Positions 1 through 49,700 are shown, numbered from the stretch's first letter. The stretch: 64,000 nucleotides of DNA from Dichetophora obliterata (GCA_963920525.1 OY986438.1:95908691-95972690); one strand, 5' to 3'. The notes: a model not told the origin generated them from the sequence alone. Program-made: numbers and translations.

Positions 1-523
1 GTTATTCCCAAAAAATTTATTGCATTAATTTACAGTATTTTATATCTATTCGCTTTAAAAATGCAATACAAAAATACACATTAAAGCAAATATTATACTC
101 AATCTACGAGTTTTAAAACTGCTGTATAGTAATTTTTATTACTTTAAAAGATCCTTTACAGAGCAAGTAGTAAATTTTAGAGTTCAGCTCTTTTGCAGAT
201 TTGATAAAATCCTTTACAAAGCTGTATAAAGTATTAAAGCTCAAAATGGTAAAAAAATCATATTTAGAGCATTTTCTTTAAAATTAAAAGCAACTAGCAG
301 CAAACAAAGCTGCGGTAAAGCTTTAACCGCATATTATACACCTATAGAACACTTTTAGGACTCACTCGCACCTAGTTGCTCCAACAATGTTACTTGGGTA
401 TTCTATTGCAATCGTCGATCGCAGCGATTTTTGATTCTGTTCAGGCTCTTAGTCCAACACCGGCTTAGCAACATAAAAAAATCACAAGTTTTTCAGGCCA
501 ATTTTTACAAATTTCTTAATTTT
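1..523. other. Intergenic, no gene seen
   Basis: AT-rich DNA upstream of the first MITE. I see no coding frame with a recognisable domain, no RNA gene and no clear terminal repeats. It could be the 3' flank of a gene outside the window. Confidence 0.5.
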
Positions 524-525
524 TA

Positions 526-1092
526 GGGATATTCAAATTTCAAACAGCTCATCAAATTGATCATCAAATGATTTGACCAACAGAATTTGTATGGATTTGA
601 TGGCGATTTGACGAGTGTGAAAACTTTTTTCAGCTGACAAAATCGTACTACACAATTTGACGAGTGTTCACACTGGTCAAATCGTTGGTCAAATCGTTGG
701 ATGAAAATCAAAATTTTTTGATTTTTATGCTGAATTGACGAACGATTTGACCAGTGTGAACACTCGTCAAATTGTGTAGTACGATTTTGTCAGTTCAAAA
801 AAGTTTTCAACCTGAGCACATCGTGACAAAAGAGGGAGCGGAAGAAAATAATAACATAATAATTATATATAACTGTTGCAAACAATTTATAATAATTTAC
901 AAAATAATTTCTTCTTCTTCCAATACAATTTTAATAAGAAGTGGTATTAAAATGTTTTCCGTCATCGCGATGAGCTTACTTCGGTGCTCAAGATAAAATG
1001 AAATTTGACGAACAATTGTATGATTCTGACCACTTGTGTGATCAAACGATTTGAGAAATGATTTGATAAGCGGTTTGAAATGTGAACAGCCC
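526..1092. mobile_element. MITE with TA target site, family shared with 21799-21936
   Basis: The left end reads GGGATATTCAAATTTCAAAC and the right end, read inward on the other strand, GGGCTGTTCACATTTCAAAC, so the termini are inverted repeats of about 33 bp. TA flanks both ends (524-525 and 1093-1094), as in Tc1/mariner-type elements. A second long inverted repeat lies inside: about 605-690 pairs with about 735-812 (words such as CAATTTGACGAGTGTTCACA), so the interior folds into a long hairpin. No transposase is present. The shorter near-perfect palindrome at 21799-21936 has the same terminal sequence. Small ORFs here are not genes. Confidence 0.75.
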
Positions 1093-1298
1093 TAATACCG
1101 CAAGCGCCACAGGTAAAATTTTTTAATTTTAATATTAAAAAAATTCGAGTCACCCTACTTCGTTAACAAATCCCTCCTGTACCTTTAAAACTATTGCAAT
1201 TGATTTCATTTGATTAACTCATTTTTAGTGGCTTAAAAACAAAAACAGCAAATATACATAAACAAATTAAAAACTTGTAAACCGATAAAAATCTAAAA

Positions 1299-2080
1299 AT
1301 GAATTCCGACTTGACTAATTCACAGCAATCACGACGACTGGGAGCAGTTGCATCGGGTGTGCATGGGACACCCGAGAGTGAGTTCAGCATTGAAGGTTTT
1401 TGTCAAAACTATTCAGCATCAGAGGTGTTTATACAAGGACTATCGGGGATGGTAAATCAAAGTGATGTGGAAAGCATGATAAGAGCACAGAAGCAAATGT
1501 AAGCAATAAAGAACTGTCCTTAACTTTTAAAATCCATCTCCATTCAATTAGGTTGCAGCGTTTCGAAAAGACAAACGAAATGATTCTCAATTGCAATGCG
1601 TTAAGTCAGAGTCGCCTTAAAACAGCCTCCGATGATTTTAAGAGGCACGTGAAGCTATTATCCGATATGAAAAAGGATTTAGATTACATATTTAAAAAGG
1701 TGCGAATAATCAAAAACAAATTAAGCCAGCAGTATCCGGTAGCATATGCCGAAGCACAGCCACAACGTAGCAGCCTAGCTGAAGAGGCCGAAGACGATGG
1801 CGAAGTAGCAGCTTGCAGCAGTGCAAGTGTCAAAGAAAACATACAAAAACCACCACCACCGCCGCCTGAAGAGGCACCAGATACGAAAACTCAAGAGGCA
1901 CAAGCAAATCCAACAAGTGTGGAACCTGTAGCAAGCAGCACCACTGTGGAATATGTGCAAATGGAAGAGGCTGTAGACAATGGCAAACCAATAGAGAACG
2001 AACTGATTAAACGTGTGTGTTCTATAGAGTTGGCGAATCCTAACGATTCCTCAGACTGCACCTCGGAGGACACTGGTTAG
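1299..2080 (+). CDS. Kxd1: KxDL motif-containing protein 1 homologue (BORC subunit)
   Basis: Two coding exons, 1299-1498 and 1552-2080, joined over a 53-bp GT...AG intron, give 242 residues. The conserved domain spans about residues 25-125: FCQNYSASEVFIQGL, then a helical stretch across the junction (RAQKQMLQRFEKTNEMI), and the name-giving K-x-D-L as MKKDLDYIFKKVR. The C-terminal half is low complexity, with a run of eight prolines and acidic residues, and is probably disordered. KXD1 is a known subunit of BORC, which recruits Arl8 and kinesin to lysosomes and shares subunits with BLOC-1; here that is homology, not a sequence-level proof. The ATG at 1299 is the first in frame and is preceded by AAAA. 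The gene converges on EIPR1, with 102 bp between stop codons. Confidence 0.93.
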
Positions 2081-2134
2081 TTTAAAGAATACAGAAAAAG
2101 ACATTAAATGTGTACAGCTTTCGTGTTAGCTTAA

Positions 2135-2140
2135 AATAAA
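2135..2140 (+). promoter_or_regulatory. Probable polyadenylation signal of KXD1
   Basis: AATAAA lies 55 bp after the KXD1 stop and 43 bp before the stop of the opposing EIPR1 gene, so the two 3' UTRs probably overlap. Confidence 0.55.
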
Positions 2141-2182
2141 ATTAAAAATGTATTTGTTTAAATGCATAGAGCGCAATTTAAC

Positions 2183-3457
2183 CTAAAATATTATTTGATA
2201 TTTGTACTGCTTTGGAACCTTCGAAATAAGAACACGCCCATCATAGCTCAACGAAGCAAAAATCCAAGGATCTACATTGCTCCACTCAACGCAGTACACA
2301 GAGTCTTCATGTTGATCGATGGTGTGCAACAAACCATCCGGCAGAAGCTTTTTACCTTCGACACTGCCTTCTTCTTCGGAAATATTACCTGCGTTGCATT
2401 CGGAGCTCACGGAACCGGCACAGCTGAGTAGCACTTTGCAATCGCTGGAGCTGGAAAGAATCAACTGATCGTGGAATGTATTGAAACGCACATTCCACAC
2501 CCAATGAGCATGATCATTGCGCACAAAGAGCGCTTCCTTAGGCTGGCGACAGTCCCACACTTTGACGTAGCCATCATCACCGCCAGTGACGATGTGGCAT
2601 TGCTTGTTGGGATTACAATCCAAATCACGCACCAGCTGGCTGTGTGTTTCCTCAATGGACCAAGCGCAATGATTCGTATCACGCACATCATACGACCGTA
2701 TGCTGCAGTCGTGCAAAGCAATAAATTGGTTGCCCTGATGGTGCTGTGACCATTTACCGGTGGTGAATTGTGGTGAATTTTTTGCCGTTATCTCAGACAC
2801 AATACGTGTCTTTGACTCGGCGCGATCGAAGAGCACAATCTTGCCATCAACAACGCACGCAATAGAAGAATTGCTTGTGGGGTGAAATTCGGTGGTCTTC
2901 ACCTTGTTGCCAATATCCTGAATTGTCAATATTTTTATTTAAATTTCTAATGCAGAAATAGCTAAAATACCTCTGTGGGCAACACTTCCACCTGATCCCA
3001 GGGCAAAAACTCCGAATCGATCAATTTTTGTTCAAGATCTTCCGGCATTCTAAACAGCGCTGTCTGTGTCTGCATCTGAGCTCCTTTCTGCACATTGTAA
3101 CAGGTGGCGATAGTGCGTGCATCTTGTGGACTGCTGTTTAGTTTCCACACTTCCCCAAGAGTATGTGCAAAAATCTAAAATAGAGGCGACTTTGCAACTT
3201 TCATCGAAAGAATTGAGTTGAAATTTTTAACCTTGCTCTGAATGACTGCCTTCTCCTCGTTGTATTCAAGTAGATGTATCTGATTGTTCGGCTTCAAGGA
3301 ATTCGTCGCGATGAAGAAGCGCACCTCATTTGATTCCGCATATTGTGGGGCCAAAGAGCGTGCCTTGCATTGGGAAATCTTGAATCCATTATTTATAAAT
3401 AAAACCAACTCATACCTGCAGCTCTAGTCCATAAATTAGCCCATTTGCTTCATCCAT
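2183..3457 (-). CDS. Eipr1: EARP/GARP-interacting protein 1 homologue (TSSC1, WD40)
   Basis: Four exons on the minus strand: 3457-3416, 3363-3232, 3174-2971 and 2917-2183, all joined in phase 0 by short GT/AG introns (52-57 bp), giving 370 residues; the human protein is of similar length. The N-terminus MDEANGLIYGLELQARSLAP matches the EIPR1 family. WD repeats are visible, for example HIVTGGDDGYVKVWDCRQP and LILSSSSDCKVLLS near residues 200-290 and WIFASLSYDGRVLIS near the C-terminus. In animals EIPR1 binds the EARP and GARP tethering complexes, acting in endosomal recycling and dense-core vesicle biogenesis. An acidic serine-rich loop (NISEEEGSVEGKK) sits between the last two blades. I chose the ATG at 3457 because it yields the conserved N-terminus; an overlapping ATG at 3453 is out of frame. 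Confidence 0.93.
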
Positions 3458-3976
3458 TTATGTTTTTATGGCTTTGGTGGTGGTGCTTCGCCTGTCTACT
3501 TCGTTTGTATGGCTTGTACTCATCTATTGCTGAGTAGAATGTAACAACAGCTGTTGGGCTAAATATTGAGAATCTCTTTCAAACTGTAGAAAAAGCTTTT
3601 AACAGTACTGCCACCAAAACTTGTTTTAACCGGAAAAAATGAGACAATCTTAAAACGTATGCTTCGGTCAAATTACACAAGTTACGTACTGCTGATAGTA
3701 AAATTTTCTATGGTTTTTTGCGAATAAAAAATACACATTTGCGAAAAACTAAAATCGAGGTCGTTTAACACTACATATATTTTTTACTGACAATGGCTCC
3801 GCTGGACATTTAAGGGTTAATTAGTTTAAAACAGCTAATATGCTTGAAGTCGTTTCCGTATATCTGACATTATCTCATTTTGTAAAATGAAACGTAAGCC
3901 AAACTCGAACTGTTCTTAAAAATAATGCAGAACTTGGCCTAAAGTCTATCTGTCAAAATAAAAGCGAGCCCATTTT
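3458..3976. other. Upstream region of EIPR1, no gene seen
   Basis: About 520 bp without a supported coding frame. It should contain the EIPR1 promoter and 5' UTR, but I see no diagnostic core-promoter element. Confidence 0.4.
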
Positions 3977-4098
3977 CGTCGACGAAGTTGCGCAACGTTA
4001 GAGGGGATGAACCGAATTGGCGGCGGAAAATAAACAGCACTTTGCTTGCTATGTTTTTTGTTTGCCTGGAAGCAAGATCTCAAGTGGAGGCATTTGCC

Positions 4099-4261
4099 GC
4101 ATTCTATCCGAAAAAGCTCTCAGGAAGCGAAGTAACATGTTGCGGAACTTTCGGGCTGAATGGTATACGCTCGCAGAACATGTTCCTTGAGTTGTCACAA
4201 TTTATATAGCGAAAATATTTTATGCTACTTCGCTACCTGAGCGCTTTTTCGGATAGAATGC
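4099..4261. mobile_element. Short MITE with perfect 19-bp terminal inverted repeats
   Basis: GCATTCTATCCGAAAAAGC at 4099-4117 is the exact reverse complement of 4243-4261, and the match continues imperfectly inward (CTCAGGAAGCGAAGTA against TACTTCGCTACCTGAG). It is 163 bp and non-coding. It splits the repeat that is continuous in paralogues at 13390 and 13500. I could not identify a clean target duplication. Confidence 0.75.
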
Positions 4262-4291
4262 GTCCAATAAAAGAGACTTCACGGCCAGTCA

Positions 4292-4874
4292 TGGTGTAAG
4301 AAAGCCAGGTGTTAGTGAGTTTTTGACAACACCATGAATTTATTTGCTCCTGTCAAAAAATTGTGAGCGAAGGAGCGGAACTGTTGATAGTTGTAAAAAT
4401 GTGTTATTTGTTTGAGTTGCTAGATGATGTGCTATAGTGTTTATTGTGCGAATTAAGTATAAATATATATTTAATGCAATTAATTGTGCCGTGTTGTGTT
4501 GACAAAAAGTTATTGCAGTTGTCTTCGCCGATTTGACAAGTTTGTCGTTGAATGTTTTGGCCATTTTATCAGAAAGGTGCGCTGGAAGGTGCTGCCGACA
4601 TGAAGCTTTGGCCAGCATGCAAATTGTCTTTTTTACATCGTTTTTTTTTTTGCATAACGCAAAGCGTCTCATATTTTTTATAGTTTTCCATATCACTTTA
4701 TTCTCATCTTAGTCTCAGTAAAAATCTTATAAACTTGCAGAAAGACACGAATTTAACAAAATTTATTTTCATTGCTTTTCACCGTCAGCTGTTTTTGACA
4801 AGAGTGGGGAAACATAATTTTATCATTTTGGGAGAGAAGTGTCAAGCTCACTAACACCTCTACTTCTTACACCA
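4292..4874. mobile_element. Inverted-repeat insertion of about 580 bp
   Basis: The ends are TGGTGTAAGAA...GTGTTAGTGAG and CTCACTAACACC...TTCTTACACCA, an imperfect inverted repeat of about 34 bp. CAGTCA flanks both sides (4286-4291 and 4873-4878). The uninterrupted paralogue reads GGCCAGCCAAACAAAAACC at about 15930, which gives the empty site. A 118-codon minus-strand frame (4340-4696) inside it resembles no family I know, and I do not call it a gene. Confidence 0.65.
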
Positions 4875-5317
4875 GTCAAACAAAAACCAAATATCAAAAA
4901 TTTTAAATTTATTTCTTTTAGCCTACAGCTAGCTCTACATATACATTGAAAAAACAGTAACATTCAATAGCTACATTCCCGTGGTCGTTGATCTAGAGCG
5001 CGGATCTATTTTATTCACAAAACAAAAATTAAAACCAGCTCGATTTTTGGCTCTATTTATGATCTTAAAATGCTTCCAAAGTTTCAAGCATTTTTTATCA
5101 AAACGAATATAGTTGGCAAATATAAATAACTATTAATTTTCCTATTTTGACGTTTCACCGCTCAATGGGCGTTTTGGTATTGTTGTTTTCTTTCGTTATT
5201 GTTCTTAAAACAGCTGTTTCAAGACTGCGATCACAAATTGATATAAAGTTGAACTAACTTTGTTTTACTGAGATTTGATCTGATCTAGTGCCATGGGAAT
5301 GCAGCTAATGTTTCCCA

Positions 5318-5525
5318 GCGGAGCAAAGGGAGGGGAAAGAACGATGCTTCAGCAGAGGAACTTATTGATGGTTGCTTGTTTATATTTTTTAAGTTTCCTA
5401 TCTTGTTATCTTTGCTGTCTGTATTGATGACGAGAGTTACTCGGAAAAAGACAATGACGCAAACCAAAGATTTACCCTCTACCAAAATCGTTCAACGCGC
5501 CTAAAAAAGTTTTCACTTCAAAAAT
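5318..5525. repeat. Dispersed repeat, copy 1 of 3
   Basis: GGAGCAAAGGGAGG...GTCTGTATTGATGA...GACGCAAACCAAAGATTTAC...AACGCGCCTAAA is shared with about 15992-16215 and about 17722-17860. Here and at 16 kb it follows the foldback-arm sequence, so these blocks belong to one longer composite unit. The third copy has only the right half. Confidence 0.7.
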
Positions 5526-8319
5526 TTTGTAACGGGGTTGGTAAATATTTGAAAAATTTCAAAGGTTCTAAGTAGCAAATGTATAAAAAGTGGGAACGCG
5601 CTGCAATAAAAAATGGAAATACATTTTTTGTTAGTGATTGCTGGTTACACGAGTTATTAAAACTACAGATTTTAAACTGTAGGAGTCTGTCCGCTGATTT
5701 TGACATTTCAGCTTAGCACTTGATTGTAAATATCTTAGCAGGTTCGTTCACATCAACAGCGGCTAACTTTTACAATTTAGCAGTTTAGTAGGAGTAAACA
5801 AATTTTATTGAATACCATTAGTAAAAAAAATGTGAAAAACGCCACATGCGCTACGAAAAATTCGTGAAAACGAATCCTATACAAACAGTGCTGTATGACA
5901 TAATTCTACGTCAAAACAACAACAATTTATTATTGAAGTGAAAATTTTGAGGAGTGAAATTTCTATATAATTTTATCCCGACATAATTCCTTACTTTTTC
6001 TTTTTTGTTTCAGTGCTCCCTTCAGTTCACGACTGGGTCAAACAATAGACTGCACATGAAAACCCAGGACTGCACATGGCCGAGTCAACATCGCAGGCAT
6101 GTCTAAGTACAGCGGGGTTAACTGCGTGCCCGTAGTATAAGACCGGTAGTTTTATAGTTAAGAAAATTAATAATCACTGAAGTCAACCTTATGTAAATAA
6201 TAATGAACATACATTTTTCCTTATTATCTATTGCATCTAAATAATAGTAGTTATAAGTATAGTGCTATACTTTGCTAACTAAAACCCAAATGTTTGAATA
6301 CAAACCATTTAATAAATAAACACGTACACGTGATTTGAATTTAAATTGGGTTGTTATCTTTTCAAAATATAAGTTGATTCACGTGGTGAAGACATCTTCC
6401 AACCAACGTCAGTGGTTGGCTATAACCGATGTTTAGGTTCTAGAGTGAACCTGCTGAAGGTGTCAAACAACCTTAATATAACCAGTTAAGGAAAATGATT
6501 TATACACCAAGTGCCGAGACACTAATGCATATAATTAAATATTTTTAATCCAATTAAAGATATAGTTGAGTAAAACTATAATATAAGATATTTACCTATA
6601 TAATTATAAGGTAATATAAGTTACCTTTTACCACTGGGGATTTTAACCAACCCCGTAAACAAATTTAAACAACCAGCAACTTGGCTACATCCTGAAAATT
6701 CCACATAGTGATTACCAACAGGTTACCTAGGTCTAAATTGTCATTGAGTTTACTTCAGGGATAGTCTAGTCATGTTAATATGTTCTTTTATTTCTCTCTC
6801 CATGAATGTCTAGCGTAACGGCTCCAAGCAAATAAACATGCAGCTGGCCAATAACGGCAAACATTGGCCGCCATCTTGTTCGTTCAGGCGGTGTAAACAG
6901 CAATTTGTGCATTTGGCCGAACATCAATAAATGCAGGGTTGATAACTCCTTATTTTTATATTAGTACTAAAACTTATACTCCGTTTCTCAACAACAAATG
7001 GTTTGCCACTCCATAATAATATATTACTCTGTAAGTTATTATAGAAAAGACGTGTGTTCAACTTTAGGGCCTATTTAAGTTTTCAACGAACAAAAATTAA
7101 ATGTTTTCACATTTTTCGTGTGTCAATAAATTTCGTAAATTTCAAGTCAATTAAATAAAAACTGCTACCAAATTGTATGCACTTATTAAGCAAATACAAT
7201 TGGTACTTTTAGTCGTTCGATTTTTATTTTAGAGAAATACTTTTTATGTTATAACTTTAAAGAATTGCTTTTAGTCACAAATCGAATTTTCAACTACCGT
7301 TTTGGTTTATATCCACATTTTTCTATAATCTTCAATTAAAAACTCAAAAAGTTTCAGCAGAACCTAAAATATTTTTTTATTTTATTTGAGAAGCTCTATT
7401 GCGGACTCCTGCTATACTAAATAATATTTGCTATCCATAAACTCAAAATTTTCATTAAAAGTTATATGGTTATTATAAAAAAAAAAAATACCTCAAATAA
7501 ACAGTCGCTTTAAAATGAAACGTTAAATATAGGGTTTTTTCCGCTTAAAAAACTTAATTTGGCCCTTTATACAATACAATTATATTGCAGCGAAAATTAA
7601 CAGAACACTTTAAAACACATAAAACATAAATTACTACATATTTAGTACTTTTCATAAATTATTCTCTTAAGCTACTCCTATTTGCTACTTTTTTGTTTTT
7701 AACCACAGCGCAACACCGGATTCGCCCAAAAAGATCGAAGCTTATTCGATCAGAGCGAACGAAGGAATCTTCGTTCGTACGCCCTAATTTACTGTTTACA
7801 CCGGGCAAACATCGTTCGCGATAAATTTATAGCGAACACTGTTCGTTCGGGCAAAGTGTTTAAACCGAGCGAACGAACGAGGTTTCTTTCGTTCGTTCAG
7901 GCGGTGTAAACGCACAGTTATGGTAGCGATACCTTAGTGAATGTGTTTTCACTCTAAACGTCAGAAAAGTTGTAAATTATTTAATTTAGTTGTTATTATT
8001 ATGGAGTTATATAAATAATTTAATTGTAAAGGCTTCTCAACCAAATTTTAGCACAACAGTTGCCAACTGTTGACTCCGCTGAATGCTGCCAATAATTGTG
8101 ACACATGCTCTCTATTTTGTTTTTTTTTGTTTGACATTCGATGGTGGTAGCTGTCAAGACTACCTAATAATGATTGTATCATGATTGTTTGTTTGAATTG
8201 AATTTTGAGTGCAACGGAAGCGCCCTCTATAAGTCGTTTTTCTTGCCGTTCCTTTCAGAAAATTTGTGATTGTTGTTGTTAATATGATTAAGGCGAAAGG
8301 AACGCAGCTGATTTATGAA
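5526..8319. other. Intergenic, no gene; local inverted repeats
   Basis: There is no supported coding frame. About 7165-7320 matches 40690-40850 on the same strand (TTAAGCAAATACAATTGGT, TTTTAGAGAAATACT), a dispersed repeat. About 7790-7915 has inverted ends (CTGTTTACACCG and CGGTGTAAAC) around repeated GAACGAAC words. The word GTTCGTTCAGGCGGTGTAAA recurs at about 6879. These look like non-autonomous element remains. Confidence 0.5.
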
Positions 8320-8322
8320 TAA

Positions 8323-8749
8323 AGGCTTGATTACCCAAGCGTAACGTGAGGTGACGCAGCGGTATGTAGCGTAGTGCGACGTTGCCTCGAGGATAAGCGA
8401 TTACCGAAATCGTAATCCAACGTAGTGCAGGCGGCGTAGTGCAGGGCACTCATTTTATTCTAGAAGGCTTATTTACTTCTCCTCGTCATTAAAAGATTGC
8501 ATTCTTTCTTATATAGTATTAAAATTTACAAAAATGTGAAGTTAAACAAATTTTTTCGCTTGTAACACAGCTGTCGAACTACCAAAAATCGTAACGTTGC
8601 GTAGAAATCTATTTTCTACAGACTTCTACGCTGCGTCACGCCACGTTACGATTTCGGTAACGACTTGTACACATTTATCATTAAACAGATTTTAGCTTGA
8701 CAATTGGCAACGTCGCGCTACGTTACCTTACGCTTGGCTAATCCAGCCT
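8323..8749. mobile_element. MITE with TAA target duplication (PIF/Harbinger type)
   Basis: The left end AGGCTTGATTACCCAAGCGT and the right end read inward, AGGCTGGATTAGCCAAGCGT, are inverted repeats, and the similarity continues for about 40 bp. TAA flanks both sides (8320-8322 and 8750-8752), fitting the TWA target preference of PIF/Harbinger. A second internal inverted repeat (ACCGAAATCGTAA and TTACGATTTCGGT) gives a nested fold. It is 427 bp and non-coding. Confidence 0.8.
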
Positions 8750-8759
8750 TAAGTCATTG

Positions 8760-10084
8760 TACTAAAAATTTGAAGATATGTGAATGTTTTGGGTGTCAAA
8801 ATATCAGCAATTTTTTCTGTTTATGCAAATTGAAAAAAGTGTAAGAAGTATTTCAATAACAAAATTTACGTTATTCGAAAAGGGACGAAAGAGGCCTAGT
8901 CTAAACTAAGTATTTCAATATTTAATCAAGGATGCACACAATATGTGTACAAAAATTTTGAGAAATTCGATCATCCGTTTAGATTTGTATTAAGGTCAAA
9001 CAAACAAACAGAAAATGAGATTTATTGGCATGACAAAGAGTCGATGGTATGAAAAACTTGTTAGCCATAACTTTTGATTGACAAGAGATATTGCAGTAAT
9101 TCTTTTACATAAATTATTTTTGAGATTTGATTATTTTGTAAAAAATATAAAAACAGCATTTTGGAGAAAATCTATTGAGAGAGCCTTGATGTTTTGATGA
9201 AAAAGCAGTTTAAAAATTTTTGCGCAAAATTGGAAAATTAAGTTTTTGCTTGTTTTGATTTTAGCACAATAATTATAACTTTTGAGACATTTTTTAATAA
9301 AAATTTAATATATTGGACCTTTTTTGAAAAATAGATAAAACATATATAAACTGAACCAACGGTACAATTCAAAGTATTTTTGTTAATTCCTTTAATTGAA
9401 CTTTCAACATAAAATTAAATTTAAATATACATACTTAAAAAATAGCAGACATATTTCCATCGATAATTGAAAATAATAATTTTCAAGTAGATTTTTTATC
9501 CTTAGGTAACGATGTCTTATGAATAATTCGATATACTAAAAATTTCTACAGCTTTCTTACGGTTTCACTTACTGTTCGTGGCGGCCACATATATATTTAT
9601 ATATGTGTTAGCAAAGCGTTTCTTATTTGATAGTGAAAATATTTCAACAAACATTTTTTTTAGAGAACGATTCTTAAGAAGAGAATTGCAGGATTTTTTG
9701 GATTACACGATATCGACAATTTAAAATACCCAAATATTGGGAATTATCACGAGGTGGCCGTTGACAGCTGAACTAAAAGCTCACAACGAGCTTTTTCAAT
9801 GTTCTTTTGCTTGACAGTCGGCTGTGAGGAAAACACGTAGAATTTTTAGAACTAGTGCAATAGGCGAAGAACTTAGTTTTCGCAGGTGTTTTATTGTATT
9901 TTTTTATATTAATTATTGATTTTCTTATTGAAAAATTAATGAATAAAAATATTTGTATTAAAATAGGAATAATAAACATTTTACAGCTTTGTAATTCGAC
10001 ACAAACTGAACCTCATTGAGAAGAATTAACAAGGACGTTGTCATCATCACCATCCATAAAGAAGAAGAGCTATATGTGGAGGAT
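8760..10084. other. Upstream region of TCF25, no other gene
   Basis: AT-rich sequence before the first coding exon of the TCF25 homologue. It should hold the promoter and 5' UTR, but no core element is clear enough to call. A short palindrome lies at about 9588-9608 (CACATATATATTTATATATG). Confidence 0.4.
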
Positions 10085-47435
<37,351 letters not shown>

Positions 47436-47577
47436 GTTAAAAATAAACCCAGCATTCAAAGTAAATGCAAATAATTGAAAACTTAAAAACACAAATTATA
47501 AAGAAGGCACTTAAAAAACTCATAGCTTAGCATATTTTTTTTGTCAAAACAATTTACGCAAATTTTTCATTATTTAT

Positions 47578-47588
47578 AATAAAATAAA
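47578..47588 (+). promoter_or_regulatory. Probable polyadenylation signals of TCF25
   Basis: Two overlapping AATAAA hexamers (47578-47583 and 47583-47588) about 145 bp after the stop; another follows near 47619. Confidence 0.55.
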
Positions 47589-48247
47589 TGCTTTTCATAT
47601 TAAATTAACAAATCAATAATAAAGAAGTTTTTAAAAATTATGCATACATACATATAACTATTTGAGTGTTAAAAATATACATACTATTGCAATGTTTCAT
47701 ATTTTTGGAATTTATAAATTGTTCAAAATATCATCAATTATCATGTTATTGAAATAAAAACAAAACCATTAATATTCTATTAAAATTTAAGCACCACATT
47801 TTATGATAACGATAATAGCTAAATTCTAAAAATTTAATAACAAAAAGAAAAAAATATATGTATATGTTACAACCTTTGGTTATATTAACGCTATTATGAC
47901 TATACAATAAAGATGCTTTTCAACATTTTAAATGACAAATCAAGTCAAGCTTTATTGAATCAATAGAAGTTGCCAAGCTAAAGTTCTCTCGAAAACTTAC
48001 TTTGTTTTGTTAACCTTTTCTGAAAATAAAAAAAACAATTTACAATATCAAAACATAGTATGTGCAAACTATGTTAAGACAGTTCGATATCTCAAAAACT
48101 AAACAACGTAAGGACTAGAGGGTGACTGTTTTAGATAGATCAAAAAATGCATATTTAAGAGTCATCATAAAGTGAAAATCCTAGAAATGGCGTTTACTAG
48201 TTTTGTGCTTGCACGGGAAAATAGTATTATACACACTATTTTTGTGA

Positions 48248-48366
48248 ATGTGAAAGACTGAATCCCAACGTAAGCCAACTGATTGAACCTAATCAATGTG
48301 GCTTTCCTGGGCTGAAAGAGTCTACCAACGACCAGATTCGTCAACTACGTTAAATTTTGCAAAAAT
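48248..48366 (+). pseudogene. Small RTE reverse transcriptase fragment
   Basis: TGTGAAAGACTGAATCCCAA... translates to QLIEPNQCGFPGLKESTNDQ, clearly a diverged version of ELIGPYQCGWRPGKSTIDQ in the RTE copy at about 58850-58910. It has about 40 codons and then a stop. It belongs to an RTE lineage other than the two large copies. Confidence 0.7.
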
Positions 48367-49084
48367 CTGATTTAAATCACGATTAAAATCAAATGATTTA
48401 ACCTTAATCGGTTCTTTGTGTAAATTATACCCACTTTTCAACTTCAAGCTGATATTTCTTTAATATAAGTTCATCAAATCTAGCTATGATTTTGGCTCAA
48501 TGTAAAAATCGTATGCAAATTTAATGTTTTCGACGTTTTATTCACGCTAGGTGGCGCTGCTACCCTACAGAAAAATTTCCCTAAAAGGTTCTTGTGTGTA
48601 AAATTTACACCATAATCTTGGCGCGCCTGTCATTATACTTCTGCTTTATACTTAAGTTTTGTTTCGATATTTTCTCAGTTTTTAATTTTTGTTAGCTAGC
48701 CGAAACCCGCCGCGTTACTACCACGCCCCCTTTAAAATGTAATGAGTGGAACGGCACGTGAAATTTGTGGTCGAATACCGAATTCCGAGGCTGTGTGATC
48801 TAAAATTGAACACCTGTTCGATATAGAAAAGTTGTTTTGTTTAGGAAGTGCCACGCCTCTTTTTCGAATGCAAAAATCATCCTTGGAATGCGTTTAATAA
48901 CTTGCTAAAATTGTTCGAAACCGAATTACTATGCTGTACGGTAAATTTGAGGTGCCACGCCCTTTTTGCAATCAGCACTAGACTTCAAAAGAACATTCTC
49001 CAGATTTTGCTACCGTTTTCCTTAAAATGTCATAAAAATTGGTTCAGCGGTTTCGGAGTCTACGTGATATACACACATGCATAT

Positions 49085-49700
49085 ATTAATTTTTTTATAA
49101 CGATAGATGGGCGGAAAAGTAGGCGTGTCAACATTTATAAATATAGTGACCACCACTTGGTCCCATTGCATCTACATATGTGAACATCTCAGGAATGATT
49201 TTGAAAAAGTGGGCGTAGATATATTGCGACCATAGTAAACATATAAACTAAACTACCAAATTTTAGTTTTATCCGATCGAAACCGTCTCATATATAGGAG
49301 TTCCATTGATTTGTGGGCGGTAAAATTGGGCGTGGCAACATTTATATATACTAGCTTACTATCAAAATTTGTACAACTCAGGAATTAGCATGATTTCGAA
49401 AAAGTAGTCGTAGGTAAAGTGTGACCACGCCGATTTGTAGTGCATTTATTTTATTATACAGTTACAAAAAATTTTTAGTTTTTTACGATCAAAACCGTCC
49501 GATACATAGCATTTTTAGGGTTTGTGGGCGATAGCATAAATTTGGGTTGGGGACACCAAACTTTCCAGGAGCATTCTCAAAATGGTTAATTTTCCCTGAA
49601 AATTTCATAAAGATTTCAGCGGTTTTTGAGTCTATACGTGGTATACATACATACATACACACACATACATACATCCACTTTTATATATATATAGATTTTT
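49085..49700. repeat. GTGGGCG-type dispersed repeat, downstream copy
   Basis: ATTGATTTGTGGGCGGTAAA and GTAGGCGTGTCAACATTTAT match 45440-46090. It ends in TTTCAGCGGTTTTTGAGTCT, CATA repeats and TATATATATAGAT. Confidence 0.6.

Larger units (their letters stand above)
3977..4925. repeat. Arm fragment of the foldback repeat family, twice interrupted
   Basis: From GTTGCGCAACGTTAGAGGGG (3987) on, the sequence matches both arms of the foldback at 12452-15600 and the stretch at 15586-15690 (shared words AACCGAATTGGCGGCGGAAA and AGCAAGATCTCAAGTG). The match is broken at GGAGGCA (4092), resumes at AATAAAAGAGACTTCACGG (4266), breaks again at CCAGTCA (4291), and resumes at AAACAAAAACCAAATATC (4878). The intact paralogue at 15904-15990 shows these pieces contiguous, so the two gaps are insertions. 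Confidence 0.75.

Noticed and set aside
4340..4696. 118-codon minus-strand frame
   Set aside because: It lies inside an inverted-repeat insertion, has no family resemblance, and its composition follows AT-rich DNA.
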